Assembly: GCA_030770545.1 (NCBI GenBank) | Contig: CM061105.1 | Location: 12,073,001-12,137,000 of the forward strand | DNA from: Macropodus opercularis | Lineage: Eukaryota; Chordata; Actinopteri; Anabantiformes; Osphronemidae | Length of the DNA: 64,000 nt | Direction of reading: 5' to 3' | Shown here: positions 22,775-36,091 of the stretch, piece after piece | How the letters are laid out: every line of letters begins with the position of its first letter | Position numbering within the stretch: position 1 is the first letter of the stretch | The notes under the pieces: model-generated | The model's database searches: none | Told to the model about the DNA's origin: nothing | Seen by the model: the letters and a program-made list of their open reading frames with translations, nothing else | Program-made: the position numbers and the translations under genes

Positions 22775-25700
22775 TCACTCTCTCTCACCCATCTGCACAT
22801 CACTCCCTGCTCTCCGCGACTCTACTTGAATTTCAGTCTGCTTCACTCCCCCGAACAGGCTGCGACTGATGTGGTTCAGATCCCAGCCTGGGGGGCTATT
22901 GAGCGGCGAGCAGCCGTTTGCCCTGACGTGAAGAGCCAACGCGAGAGGTGGTGGGAGGCCCGACGACTCATGCAGCTCCCTGAGGCTGGCCCCTGGTCGC
23001 GCAGGAGCCAGGAAGAGGGGGGTGTGACTGTGGAGGGCCCGGGGTGAGGAGATGGGTTTAGGAAGGCAGCACGGCAGCAAGAAGGGGTGAGGCGCAGGAT
23101 GTAATGCTGTCAAAAACACACCACAACATGCCTTTATGTTAATATCCATGCATTAATGTTAACAAATAAAGTTACATGTTTTTAGCCGTTGCTGAAAAAT
23201 ATAACTTGAAAAAACGTTGGCAGCCAAACACAGCATCTGGCGATGAAGGCTACTGGATGAGGCTGAAAGCGAGTATTGGTCCAACATATGTGGACCTTTA
23301 GTCATGTAACTACAGGAAACTATACATTCAACTTGCACTTCTGCAGTTAAAGTTTAGAAATGTGACGCGTGTGACGACAAAGTAAATTAATATGAGAAGG
23401 ATGAAAACGTGACAGGCAGCAAAGAAAAAATAAAGTGATATGACATTTACCCAATCGTGAGTTTTGAATGTAATAATGATAAAATTGAAGTATTCTCATG
23501 TTGTGTGTAAAGGAGTAATACACGGAAAAGGAAAATTTGAAGAATACATCTCAGCGTATCTAACCAAGGTTTTAAAATGTTGAGGTTCTCTTTGCTGAAG
23601 TGAAGCGTTACTAATCGGACAGAATGATGGCGCCGCCTTCACAGCGGCTACGGTCTGTGTTTGCGGAATGACTGACGGATGCGTTCTCACCTGCTCCTCC
23701 ACACACAGGTAACGGGCCGACGGGGGGGAGGAGCGGTAAGGGTGGAGCACCGCCCTGAACCAGCTGGAGGGTGCATGGATGGAGGACGGTTGAAATGGGT
23801 GAGACATGGATCTTTCAAAACAGTAGATTCTGACGCTGTGTGCACAAAATATTAAGAACACTGGCTGAAGTTTTTGATCCATTATTGATTTGACTCATTA
23901 AATATGCAGGAGATCAACGGTGAGTGTGGCTGAGACGAGGCAAAAACAAAAAACACCATGTTAAGAATGACAGGAAGGGAAGGTGTTCCTGATATTTTGC
24001 ACACAGGTGACCTCATCTAAGACTGAATTCTGGTGAGAATGTGCTTAACAATAAATGATATGAAAAGTTTTATTCCAAACATTTATTTCCATTTGCAAAA
24101 GCAAAATGTTATATATTTAACTGCACATGTGCTTTTTTTTATTATTGCAAGCAAAGCTCAAATAATCCCTGTTCTGACACAATGAATCATATACTGCAAT
24201 TAAACTAAGTATAGTCTAATGTGACCTAAGCCCCTGGTTGCCTGTGAATGTGATATTATTTAAATGAAGCGACTCCCCTGTGATTTACAGGCTCAGTCAG
24301 CTGGTCAGTTATGTAACGAATGGTGCAGTAATTATTTCTATTCAATTGACATTCAATAGGACTTCAGGTAATTACTTTAGCTCAGACTGTTGTGGAATAA
24401 AACCTTTACCCACCTTTTGGAAAACTGGCAACAATAAATCTATTTATAATATTATTTAAGAAGTGTAAACTAGGAAGTGCTCCAGTTTTCCAGAAAGTGG
24501 ACTTTAATATGAGATGCACAGACATGATGGTGACCTGGTGGCTCGGTGGTGGAGGGACTCCTGGGTAGTTGACCAGGATGAGTTTGCTGAAGTTGAACTT
24601 GTAGGTGAATCTTTTCCCTTTGGTCTTGTGCAGGATGCGTTTGTTGTAGTAGTATCTGGAATTACAAAGTTGTCTGTGACTGGATCTGTGTGCTGCATAG
24701 ACCGCCACGCTCCTGTAGGGCATTTTAAACGCGCTGGTGAGAACGGCCAAAGCGTGTGCTGTGTCTGTGGGAAGCAGCCTAAAAATTTAATATGACAACA
24801 TATATTGGTGCGAAGTGTGTTTTATTTACAGCATCAGCCTGAGGGAGAAGCTGCGCAGAGAGGCAGGATTACACACATCACACTTATAGAGCTGTAGTCC
24901 ACAGCTGTATACGTGCACGTCACTATGAATATGTCAGCGGTACCTGAGCGCCCGGCTCAGTTTGTCGTAGTTCATGTGTGGCTTCCCCTTCCTCTCTCCC
25001 CACAGCCGGGCCAGCCTCTCGGGGTCCCGGATGACAAACTCGCCCCACTCCCCTCCCCAGCTGATGGCACCGCCCTCGCCTCGCCCCAGCAGCTCCAGCA
25101 AGAAGTGCCACAGCTGGACCTGTCTGGAACCCGGAGACCAGGCCGGCTTGTAGGCCCAGTCAGGGAACAGCACTGCTGGAAAAACAAGACGATATAAAGC
25201 CATGACTGAATGATTTATGCCAATGAAAGACAGATATATTATAGATGATCTCCTGCAAATGTGCTAAATGTACATACAGACATTATTAGTCTGAGGAAAC
25301 CATGAAGCAGATTCTGATGAAGGACAAGTTTAGCATCTCTGTCCTCTGACATGTTTTAGTCTTTATGCTGAGCTAAGCCACGGAAGTTGAACATGGTCTT
25401 TACTATATAGTCAGTCTAAATGAAGGGAGAGCGAGGAAGCTTCAAAATTCATCACACTTTTGAGGAATGTGACATTTTCATTCAATTGCATCATTGTTGC
25501 ATCACACAAAATTCTGAATACAGTTGTTTGCATTTGACTAAAACCCATGTTTGTGTATTTTTAGTGTCAGTTTGGCTACGAGCTCCAAACTACTTAGCAT
25601 GCATTACACAGTGCTTTCCTCAGCTACAGTCAATCTAGAGAGATTAATGCATTTTAGTGCTGTCTTTGAATATTTCGAAACAATTTTTGAGATGTTCAAA

Positions 25701-26677
25701 AATATGTCACATATATCTATCTACAGTTAACGACAACATTTTAAGCCGGGACTATAGAACATTTCCACAAATGTTTGCATCATTCATAAACTACATACTA
25801 AAGCTTTCATCGAGGTTATGCCTCCTAGTTGACACACTTGTATATATTAGCATTGAACTTGACTTCACAGACACAGCTGATGGTACTTTAGCAGTTGAAG
25901 GAGAAGGACTAGTGTGAATCCTTGTGAAAGTGAAATAAAAAGGGGAGCATTGTGCTGCCATTGCCGAGGGTCCCAGTGTCTGGAGCGGCTGCACGCTGAG
26001 TTAATAACAAAGAGACATGTTGAAACCAACGGAGAAAGATTTTAAAACCTCTGAAGAGGTAAATCCTTTGGGAAGTCACGGATGTAAACAAAAGACTACA
26101 TTTCTGCCAGGTTGTTCTGGACTTCAGGTTTTAAAGGAGACTGTTGTGAGACCTCTTAGTCAAACTTGAAACATGGTTAAGGTTTGACATTCTGATGAGA
26201 CAAAACTTAAAGCTGTTTGGGAACACGGATGCTGCTTTTGTTTGGAAAGAGGGAGGCTGTCATCTCTAACCTGTAGTTGCATGCGGTGGTGGGAGCTTAA
26301 TGCTGTGGGGCTGTTCTCAGGCAGGTTTGCGTGTGTTGCTGATGTCAATTTAAAAGTAAAATGATTTGTAATGATTTTCTTATTACAACAAATTAAACTT
26401 CATTTGCTAAATAAACGTCACAATGAGGCTAAGATACAATATTGGTTATTGATTAGTCCAGATGGCGACTGCATCATTTGTTGTTTGTTTATCATTATTT
26501 CATCTGCTGCTGTAATAGAGACAGGCACATACTGCAAAGAATGAATATAAACAATCATAAGTAAGAATAAAAACTCTTCAACGCACAAATCATTCAAATG
26601 AACACACGCACAGTCTTACTTCTAGTCCAGTAGGGTGATGAGAGGTGTCCGACCGAGGGGCTACAGCTGCACTGCAT
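22775..26677 (-). CDS. ETS-domain transcription factor, ERF/ETV3/ETV3L-like
   Basis: Probable nuclear DNA-binding repressor of the ERF/ETV3 group, recognising GGAA core sites. Exons: 26677-26620, 25175-24944, 24655-24535, 23763-23691, 23106-22775; phases agree (816 nt, 271 aa, stop TGA). The start is MQCSCSPSVG, similar to the MHCSC start of ETV3L. FPDWAYKP precedes the ETS domain at about 38-121: RQVQLWHFLLELL, WGEFVIRDPERLARLWG, KPHMNYDKLSRALR then YYYNKRILHKTKGKR and KFNFSKLILVNYP. The recognition-helix arginines in LSRALRYYY are intact. The C-terminal 150 residues are proline-rich and not recognised. It is about half the length of ERF or ETV3. The domain is certain; exons 4 and 5 rest on splice consensus and phase. 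ERF-like (ERFL) versus ETV3L orthology is unresolved. Confidence 0.85.
26190..26345 (+). mobile_element. Tc1/mariner transposase fragment
   Basis: CTGATGAGACAAAACTTAAA and the following bases encode wording like DETKLKLFGNTDAAFVWK, then GGTGGGAGCTTAATGCTGTG encodes GGSLMLWG. Both are hallmark Tc1 transposase segments. Only this short middle part is left, in the first coding intron of the ETS gene on the opposite strand. Confidence 0.7.
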
Positions 26678-28000
26678 CTGACACCACACCACAAAACACA
26701 CACTTATTCATCACCGTGACCATCATAGTACATATTTACTTAAGAAACATTAATTAACATTTATTTTTAAATCAATATAAGTGATTGGAGCAGATTCTGC
26801 TCTCAACAAATATCATAAATTATCTCATATTTGCACAAATCAATGAAGTAACTTGCACAACTAGAACAAACACAAAGTCAGATCATTATTGGTACAACTG
26901 GAAAATGTATGAAAGCATGTTTAACATTCACTACATATTTGTATTTTATTTATTTGTTGCAGAATCACACACACACTAACACAGACACACACACTGTCAT
27001 CCCACAGATACATTGACCTTCTCAGGCAGTTTAGAGCAGCAGAGACACCCACCATCTTCCCTGGAAGGCTGAAAACTCATCTCTTCAAGAAGTGCTCCAC
27101 ATAAGCGTTTCCCCTACTGAATGATGTCTCCTCTGCTATAAGCCCTCTTCCACCAGCTGTAATATCCTCTTATCTTGGAGCAACAACAACAAAAAGCGTC
27201 TTCCCTTTAGCTCTTATTTTATTCCTTTCTCCCTGCTCAGCTCTGCACTCACTCGCGATCCCTCTCAGGTCGCAGGGACATTATCAGGAATAGGGGAGCT
27301 CAGCCAGATACATTTTACTTTTAGTGCCACATTCACACGTTTCCAAAGGCATAAACAGAAAACACATTTGACATAATAAATGAGAAAATAGTACAAACAA
27401 ATCACACGCCAATAAAATGAGCAGCAGTTTCCAGCATTTTAACACAAACTTTGTATTCTTTCCTTTATTTCACGTGGTTGTTTGTCAGTTAACTGGATAA
27501 AAGCATCAGCTAATTGCGTAAACATGCACATCTAAGCGTCTAATCTAATGATAGCGTGAATTAATGCCAAATAATAAACAGGAATCATCATATCAGTCAA
27601 ATAATGGCACCAGAGAGGAGACTATAAAAAAAGCCAGGTGTGATTTAACTCAACACTAATCAATTACAACAATTCTGCCGCACTGTGATCTTATTTAGAA
27701 AGAGCAACAATAAATGCTCCTGTGTAAATGTAATAACATTTAAATTAGTCCTGTTACCTTGTTGGCGCAGGGGAGGAAAAAGGCTTCGTTGGGTGAATAA
27801 CAATGCTCAGGTCGTCTGTGGGCCCACTTAAAGTCTGAAGGATGGATGGTCCGAACCTTAAACCCTCTATCTCGTGTCACCCCCAACCACACACACACAC
27901 ACTCACACACACGCCCACCTCCCCCTCCTCCCTCTCCTTTAACATCCCATCCTCTCCCTCATCCATCCGGAACTACAGACTATTAAGTCAAAAAGAAAAG
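26678..28000. other. 5' flank of the ETS gene, possible untranslated first exon
   Basis: The minus strand has a good splice donor, CGCCAACAAG|GTAACAG, with the exon border at 27758, upstream of the ETS-gene ATG. A non-coding first exon ending there is plausible but unproved. A CA-rich tract lies at about 27885-27912. Nothing else is supported. Confidence 0.3.
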
Positions 28001-29493
28001 AGCCTTTTGTGATTACTCATTGATTCATTTTGATTTGAAATGTATCATGAGAATCAATCACACATAAACAAAAGAAGCGAGAGTTGTTAATCAATAGAAA
28101 CTAGACTAACAAACTAGATTTTTGTTCAACTTGCACATCATAAATTTCCATTGTTTCAACTTCCCTTCATTTAGTTTTCAGGTGTTTGACAGCATTGCTT
28201 GGAAGATTATTTATTTTATATTAAATAGATACTTTTGCTGTATTAATTGAGATTCTACCATGTGAAATGTGATGACTTGTTGCTTTTTATGGGTTTACAT
28301 CATCATAATTTAATCATGTGAGATTAATCTATGGTTGGACATAAACCTGATCTGTAATATATCAATAATAGCAAAAATGTAGCAAAAATCAATAATGAAT
28401 GTTCACTTTTTCTCTTTGATATTGCCTTAACCAAACAATCAGAAAGACCCGAGACAGGTCATTTGAAGCTTCTACCTGGGAAAAGGGGCCGACTAGACAC
28501 CTGTGATTATCAGAGAGAGCGAAGGGCTGGAGCTGTAAAGCAAGATAAGGAAAGACACAAGGTGAACGTGCTTCCCCAAGACATGATTGAGCCACTGAAG
28601 GGGACTGAAGGGGGACTTTTCTGCTCGCTGAATCAAAATGGTGATGAACACCAGGACCACACGTTGCTTCACTGTGGCTGCTTTTCACTTGACAGGAGTG
28701 ACTTTGGCCAAGGTCAACAGGCTGCTCGGCGCTTTCCCGCCTAGGCTCCGGAGGCTGCTCCTGACAGAATCAGGGTAAACGTCATAACGTGCAACATGAA
28801 AATAAACATTCCCATGATAAAAATGCAAACATCAGGATGATGCACAAATACAAGCATTCAGAGAATTACACAAGTAAGAAACTAGACACTGGGTCCAAAT
28901 GAATACGCAGCTACTTTGAAAGTCATTTAATCCAAATCTAGGCCTTATCTCATTCAGATGAAGTTGCTCCTGAACACACGGTACAGCTGGAGCCATGCAG
29001 GCAGCGAGTTACACACTTGGGTTACATGTCACATTATTAGAGGCTTCTACAGTTAAGCTAAATGTTTGGTAGAAACAGACCTGACAAGCAGTTTTCACCT
29101 CTGATCAGAGATAAACTGAATCTAATAGCGTGTTTTACTAAGTGATTTCAGTGGGAAGTGGGTTACAACTTAATTCTATCCTTAACTCAAACAAAGTGCT
29201 GTGTTTGTAGGTGGATTAGCAGCGATTTACGTGTCGCTGCAGCAGAAGAGGAGACAGAAAGCAAAGCTCCCGCATCCATTTGGGCTTATGACATATGCCA
29301 CCATACGTTCACGCTTAGCTCACGCACACGCGCACTTATCGTCCCTCGGATGCGATAGCTGACACCGGAGGCTTTTAATTCCAGTGTAAATACAAATACT
29401 CTCCCAGACAGGCATCAATTATGCATGGCTCTAATTGAGTTGAACGTTGTGCTTTTAGCAGCCTGGGGACCCTGGGTCACACGCAAAAAGCCT

Positions 29494-29521
29494 GACACAC
29501 ACACACACACACACACACACA
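29494..29521 (+). repeat. (AC)n microsatellite
   Basis: About 13 uninterrupted AC units in intergenic DNA. Confidence 0.9.
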
Positions 29522-29989
29522 TTTGTGATGACTCTGTCTACCGTACCCTCATAGCTGTGGACAGACTCCACTGATCATTTGAAGGGACAAAAAAAGGAAT
29601 AAATCTGCTGAGTGTGTTCCTAATCAGTTCATTTTTGATCCAAAATGGACGCTTGGGTGGACCACTGCCCACATTCATTTTCATCTCTCCCAGGTGTTTC
29701 TAAGACTTTGGGTTCACAAGGAGAGGTGCAGAGGCAGACAGAAGGATGACCCAAACACAAAATGTATCACTGCACAGGGATAAAAAGCAGTGTGATAACT
29801 TGACAACTACACGTCCAACTCCAATCCTTGTTTTCACACGTAAGCCACGGCTACACAGTGAGATCAGCGCGTCAGGTGGTAGACGTCTCAGAAACCCTTT
29901 CCCTCCGCAGCCTCCTGCCGCCTGATTGGGGTCGATGTTGGGTCTGGCTTCACGTCCACACACAGACGTCCAGAGGTGGCGCAGACACG

Positions 29990-30199
29990 ATGTCTCCCTG
30001 TGTGGAGTTTGCATGTTGGCCCTGGGTCCCCCATCATCCGAGGTCATGTTGTCAGGTTAATTGGAGGCTCTAAATCGCCCGTAGGTGTGTGTGTGTGAGT
30101 TTGAATGGTTGTCTGTCTCCGTGTGTGGCCTTTTGGCAGATGAGCAGCCTGTTCAGGGTGTAGCCCGTCAGGATGTGTGGCTCAGAAAATAGATGGATG
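29990..30199 (+). repeat. teleost dispersed repeat, degraded copy
   Basis: The sequence contains the familiar series TGTGTGGAGTTTGCATGTT, AGGTTAATTGGAGGCTCTAA, TCGCCCGTAGGTGTG, GTTTGAATGGTTGTCTGTCT and GTTCAGGGTGTAGCCCGTC, ending near ATAGATGGATG. This ordered wording occurs at high copy across fish genomes. Family name not assigned here. This copy has internal deletions relative to the usual form. It creates a false 115-residue frame on the minus strand. Confidence 0.8.
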
Positions 30200-31377
30200 T
30201 TTCTTCAGGCAGTTTAGCAAAAAGTTTCACTTGTTCTGGAGGTTTTGACCAGATCACGCAACCATCGTACCGTTTCTCATTTGTAAAATCAAGAGGTTTT
30301 CAGGAACGTGCAAATGAACAACATTTGTCCTTGAGTTGATTTATTTTTTTCTGCCGCTTCAACTTTAGAACCTCTCCAGCCGGTCCTCTTAAAGACAGAA
30401 GCATGAGAAGCCACAAACAACGAAAAACACACTGCTGCTGCTGCGGCTGCTGCTCGTGGATTTACACAAACATGTCCTTGAACGCACGCATACACAACAC
30501 AACACACACACATCCGCAACAAAGGAAGACGCTTCACAGTGAGTATAAAAGCTGACAGTTTGGAAATTGAGCCTTTGGACTGATGGAGTTGTGAAGGCAG
30601 CCTCCAGAACCAGATGACAGTAAGAGAGATTTAAACAAACGGGCTGAATATTGAAGCGAGTCGTACTGTCAAGGGAATATTACTGTAAAGACGTAATATA
30701 AACACAGAGAGAAACTCTTTTCCCTGCCTTATTTACTCTCAAGAGTTTCTGTGTCACACATTAGCCCAGTCTATCATCTGTGAGAAAACAACTAAAAAGA
30801 AAAAGCATAAAAACAAATATAATAAGACTTTGCATTCCCTGAGGGGAGTTTAGGTGGAGGCTCACAAAACAGCAGATGTAAATTTGCTTTCCTCCAAGAT
30901 TATCATCCTCTTTCTTTCCTATTCTCCTTTAGTGAGCGGCATTATCTCCACTGTGCCGACCGGTGTGTGTTTATGTGTGAGGATGAGGAGGATGAGAGGA
31001 ACGGTGGGGAGACGAGGGGGGTTAAGTCTGGATTTGATCCCTACTAAAAGGACTGTTTGTTTTACAGCTGACGACCCCAGAGTTTAATCTGCTGCTTAGC
31101 CGCCTGCTCAGTCTCCCCTCTCCTTCCTCCGTCTCCCTGCGTCCTCTCATCCTCTCTCTTTCTCACTTACTCAATCGTATCATCCTCTCGCAGCAAGTTA
31201 ACCCCCTCCAGCCTGCACCACCCCTCCATCATCCGTCCTCCCATCCCTCGTCAGTTTCTTATTCCTCTTCTCTTTGCTTTGTAGCGCCGGCAGCGGTTGT
31301 GCACATTTTACATGCAGCTGAATCCATCAGGTTGTGTGTTATGCGTAAAATTAAGTGGTGTTGCATCATACAGTGGG

Positions 31378-31403
31378 TGCGTGTGTGTGTGTGTGTGTGT
31401 GTG
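31378..31403 (+). repeat. (GT)n microsatellite
   Basis: About 13 GT units; a second shorter GT tract lies near 31438-31461. Confidence 0.9.
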
Positions 31404-33850
31404 GGAGGATGGTGGTTTCAGGCACTGAACTGCATGTGAGTGTGTTTGTGTGTGTGTGTGAGACAGGAGGACAATAGTGAGAGTGTATTTTTTAAACAGG
31501 ATGATGGTATTGCAGCAGATCAGGGTCATGCTCTGGGTCTTAAGGGTCAAATCCTGTTAGAAGTAAGAAGGATCACAGCTTTAGCAAAGCGCTGCCTTTT
31601 TTCACTGCTGTAATATTCACTGACACTGTGCAAGCAGAGCTAAGCGTGTGTGCGACATTCAGAAAGACGACGCGTGTGTGCGTGTGGAGGAAGAGCTTCA
31701 AACTGCTTAGTCTGGTTTGGTTGCGTTCAGGTACAGATGATAAATAAAAGAATGTAGTATCGTCTATCATCATTTTACCAAACAGTGTTAATAAAAGTTC
31801 AGAAATGGTTTGTTAGACAAGCGAGCAACTGAAGTACTTCAACTAACTAAACTGATACATTGATATACTGCAATAAACAGCTAATACCAGGATAAGAGAC
31901 TGTTATATGTTATGTCTGGGTTTAGCCAAGCGTCAGTAGTAACAATCTTACATTACAGCGCAGTGGACACAATGTAGGGAAAACGACGGCATTTTGATGA
32001 CAGCGATAACTAAGAAGGGAAATCCGTCCAACATCACGAGTGAAGGGTCGACAAGCACTCGGAGCTGGAGTTTGTGTTGTGTTACAGAATCTTAGCAGGC
32101 TAATGTCCTCTCACTTGAATCCAGAAGGTTATAGGAGCAATTGTCTTCCTCTGCTATTGCTTCAGCCTTTTTTGCCTCCACTCTGGTGTCTCTGGTTTGT
32201 GCTTCTCTCCAGGGAGCTGTGGTTTCTGAAAGGTTTCTCAGTGTCCTTAATCCCTCCATCTCTTTGTGTCCAGGCAAAAAATATATCCGCATGAAACTCA
32301 AGAGGCTGGCAGCGTCCAAGTGGTGCGAGGGGAAAAAAACAAAAACCAGGAACTGCTTTCTAGCATTTTGTGTTAACAGAAAAGTGGGAATAAAAACTAA
32401 AAGGCTTTGAATTAAAAGCTCTAAAATTGGACACCTACAACTTCAGCAGGAAATGAGTTGATTTCACTTTGCCATCAAAAAGTAAGAATTATCCCCATGA
32501 AGAAAGTGGATGACAATTTTAATCAGAGGTCTAAGTTACAGGTGTGGATTGAGCAAAACTACGTAGCCCAGGGGAAGTTAGCAGGTACATCAAAAGACTG
32601 AGGAAAAAAGTTATTAAAGAAAAGATTTAATCATACAGTACAGCACCATGTTTGAACTTCAGGGATATCAATCGCAAGTGTCTCCAACCCCCAAAGAAGA
32701 AACAGTTTTGCAAGAGGTGGCAAGAGATTATTTGCGTTTTATATTGTTCTTGTCACTACTGGAAGCACGATGCAGTATCTGCAGTTTGAACAGGTGGCAC
32801 AGGTCTGAAAAGGCACCTCCACGTGCTCTGTGCGCAGCACGCGTTAACTAGGCTGAGGCAGCAGCACCGGACGACAGAATGACCTTCAGCAGCTACTGGT
32901 GAGCAGGCTTCAGCCCAAACTGTCAGAAACACAGAACGTCCTGCATGCTTCTCTGACTCAGTCCTGGAGCAGGACACTGCTTGGCCACATGTGGCCAGAG
33001 TGTAGGCATCCCTACGTTGATGCCTCTGACTGGCTAAAATGCCACAGTACAGATAAAAAATAGTTAAAGGCACTAAAAGCTGGCGATGCACACGCAACTC
33101 TTACAAATCAAAATAAGTAATGGATAAATCATTTAACGGCCCAGCTTCTGAAATAAAAGGCAACAACCAGCAGTAGCACCAATGGCAACTTGACCCAACA
33201 TTAACATTTCAACCTAATCAGTATTCATCCAGTTCAAAAACCATTCAGAATAATACACTGGAAACACGAGAGGCACCGTTAGTGAGCACCTGGGCTCATC
33301 CACAGGCCTGTGGAGGCACATAACAGAAGAATTGTTAAACCGCTGGTGTACACATCCAGCCTCAGTTCTGAACAGGTGCTGGACAAAAGCAGCATACAAA
33401 GTAAGGACAAACAGAGCTGCTCCACGCTCAATACCTCAAACTTCCCTTTTACTTTATTCATGATGCACCAGTTTGACCTTCAAGAAATATTGCATCACAC
33501 AAGTTACAGATTCCGTAACATTAATATTTGAGATGACTTCTCTAAGCATCAAGGGATTCAGTCTTCTAAATAGATAAAAATGACTGAACCATGATCTGAC
33601 TGGATGAAAGAGAAAAGAACACATCATTGGTTTTGTACATTTTTATTGTACATCATGTCTTTAATTATGTGTAAAACTCTGAAAAGAGCATTAGCCAGAT
33701 TATTGATTATTGGCATTAACATGATTGATTTATTCTGCAGTCATGGAGAAACATGGTCGCCAGACTGAAAAAAGGGCCATTTTTAAACAAGTCTGTTCAT
33801 CTTAAATGTCCTATAATCATGTTTTTCGGTTTCTGCAGTCTTAAGAATTA

Positions 33851-33880
33851 ATGCCTGCTTCAATGAGTTGAAACAGGCAT
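33851..33880 (-). repeat. 13-bp stem hairpin, 4-base loop
   Basis: ATGCCTGCTTCAA (33851-33863) and TTGAAACAGGCAT (33868-33880) pair over 13 positions around TGAG. The single mismatch is C-A on the plus strand but G-U on the minus strand, so a minus-strand RNA would form an uninterrupted stem. No known RNA family was recognised. Confidence 0.6.
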
Positions 33881-35575
33881 CATGAAAATGACAAAATTAT
33901 CCTTTGAACAACTCTAAAGAAAGAGTCTCCATTTAAAAATGGTTTGCACAATAAACATGATTTTAGGACTTAATAGAGGACTTGTTTGTTAAATTAGGTC
34001 ATTTTTGCAGCATGTCCAGTTTAATAAATTACATATTTCCATATAACCTGCACAAACTCCATTCATTCTTGCCTTTGCAGTGTTTTTCACTATTGTATAA
34101 GGTGCTGGGTGTATGTTTGAGATCAAAATGTCATTGCTTATGTGTATTGTTCAGTCATGTGCTGTTGGTGTGACTATGTTCAGGTGTGGACATGACTGGT
34201 TCCAGAGGCGCAGCTCGTTAAATAAGTAACAGGTGGAAAGATGCAAAAATAATCTTCTTAAAAACAACAAAAACAACGTTCTCAGCAGTAGTGTTAAATT
34301 CAGAGTGCAACATAATTCACTTAGTCGCTTCCACTGTACATAAACAACAAATATATTTACAATGAAACAAAAGAATGTAACATAAAACATAATAAAAGAA
34401 AAACGACCACTTTCAGAACCACAGACAGAAAAGTCACTATGGGAGTTATACCGGGTGACAACAGAACATGTAGTGTGTGCTTGTGTTTACTGACGTACTC
34501 TGAGCTTTGCCTCTTTGTTTAACTGGCCTTAAGCGCCACCTCGAACCAACCAATGAGAAAGCTCGAGACCAGCCTCCTTCCTCAATGACAACAACTAGAA
34601 ACACTTTCACCACAAATGGTCCCAAAAAGTCTAATTCTGTTAAACAGATGCGTCTTAAATTAGCCATCAAAAGCTGGAAATGTGTATCATTTAAAGTGTG
34701 TTTTGTTCTCGCATTTCAAAACCTCCAGCCGTGCCTTAAAACTCTGAGCTACATTTGTCTTCGAGATACACTAGAGCAGTCTGTTAGGATAAAAAGTTCA
34801 AATCAACAACAGAGAGCAATTCTAAAGCACTTGTACTCACAGGGCAGGTTTTGTGGATGAGAAGGCAGATATCGATGTCTGAATGACTTATTTCACGCAC
34901 CACTTTGCTTCAGAAAGCAAAGCCAATCCAAATGTAGTGAAGTCGAACCATATAGGCCTAGGTAACAAAAGTAACCCTGCATCTTGGACATCTGTTGAGC
35001 AACACTCCTAACTATTAACTGATTAGTAATAAAAAGGGTTTAAAATTGAAGTTGCAAGACATAAAGAATGAACTGCAGATGTGGCTGTTCTGTCAGAGCA
35101 GAACAAATCCCCAGCGTTCATGCAGAGTGGCATGCATGTCAGTTCATCCAGGAGAAAATCTACTCACTGGTCTGTCTTTGACAAAGTGGTTTCAGAGCTG
35201 CTGCAACTCTAACAGCACCCTCCCTTTGTTGAGTGCCGATATGCATCCATGAAGCCGTAAGTACAGTGTAGCTGTATGTGTAAGTGTGTGCGCGTGTTTT
35301 CAGCCCTACCATCGTACCTTCTTTTAAGGCTTCCAAGCTGCTTTGGATCAAAGTCAGTCCCAGGGGATAATTTAGCATAAACACAGAGTGCAGACACATC
35401 ATAGCCAACCTTCACATACTGCTGAATTCAATTTTTCAGACACATGTCAACACCTACTTGATGTTTTGATTCACAAATGGAAGCTGATATCCCTCCAGCC
35501 ATTCATCTTCTAATGGCCTTAATGTGTTAGCATGATATGACTTCATTGCTGCATCCATAAAATCATTTGTTTCTC

Positions 35576-35578
<3 letters not shown>

Positions 35579-35618
<40 letters not shown>
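35579..35618 (+). repeat. 40-base poly-A tract
   Basis: Forty consecutive A. No recognisable retroposon body was seen immediately upstream. It lies about 470 bases past the pip4p1 stop, where it would read as poly-U in that transcript if the 3' UTR extends that far. Confidence 0.9.
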
Positions 35619-35620
<2 letters not shown>

Positions 35621-36091
35621 GAAATGTTGAAATAAGAAATTCAACGTCAAACTGGGATTAGAAAGGGAGACAGCCCCCTAAAAAGAACAACATATTTACA
35701 GCTAAGACTTAACTATAAGCCCTCATGTCAGAAGTTGCGAGTGCAACACATGTGCAAGACTTGAACCGAAATGTAGAAACGGTGCAGGGGTAGAGAGAAA
35801 AACGAAGAGTTAACGTGTTAAAATGAATCCCACACTGGCCACGAGATTAGGATAGTTAAACAGTACATTAGACTATACGCGCCGTCATAATTACTGATAG
35901 ATATGTAGCAGTCGCAGCCACTCCCATCCAGTTTAAAAACACAGCTGACTAAAAGGGAGGGGAACAGGAGAAGGAGAACATTTGCTTTCTGGATTTAAAT
36001 AAATAATCTGTTTTTTTCTGGTATTTTAAAGCCATTTTCCTCCTGCCTGGCAGATTGGGATGAGGGTGGGCCACAGTCAGAGGGGCCAGCT

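Larger units (their letters stand above)
28000..36091. other. about 8 kb without a recognised gene
   Basis: Open frames here are short, have no recognisable domain, and many arise from CA/GT repeats. The stretch contains microsatellites, one dispersed teleost repeat (29990-30199), a hairpin (33851-33880) and a 40-base A run (35579-35618). Part of its right end should be the 3' untranslated region of pip4p1. Confidence 0.5.

Noticed and set aside
27020..27210. Stretch resembling a dispersed fish element (wording like GCTGAAAACTCATCTCTTCA)
   Set aside because: The phrase recalls a common fish repeat, but I could not fix its family or limits well enough to call it.
28463..28744. 93-residue plus-strand frame in the intergenic region
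   Set aside because: Hydrophilic, without domain, start context or splice partners; equal-length overlapping frame on the other strand.
29700..30047. 115-residue minus-strand frame
   Set aside because: It overlaps a dispersed teleost repeat at 29990-30199, and the rest has no recognisable protein features.
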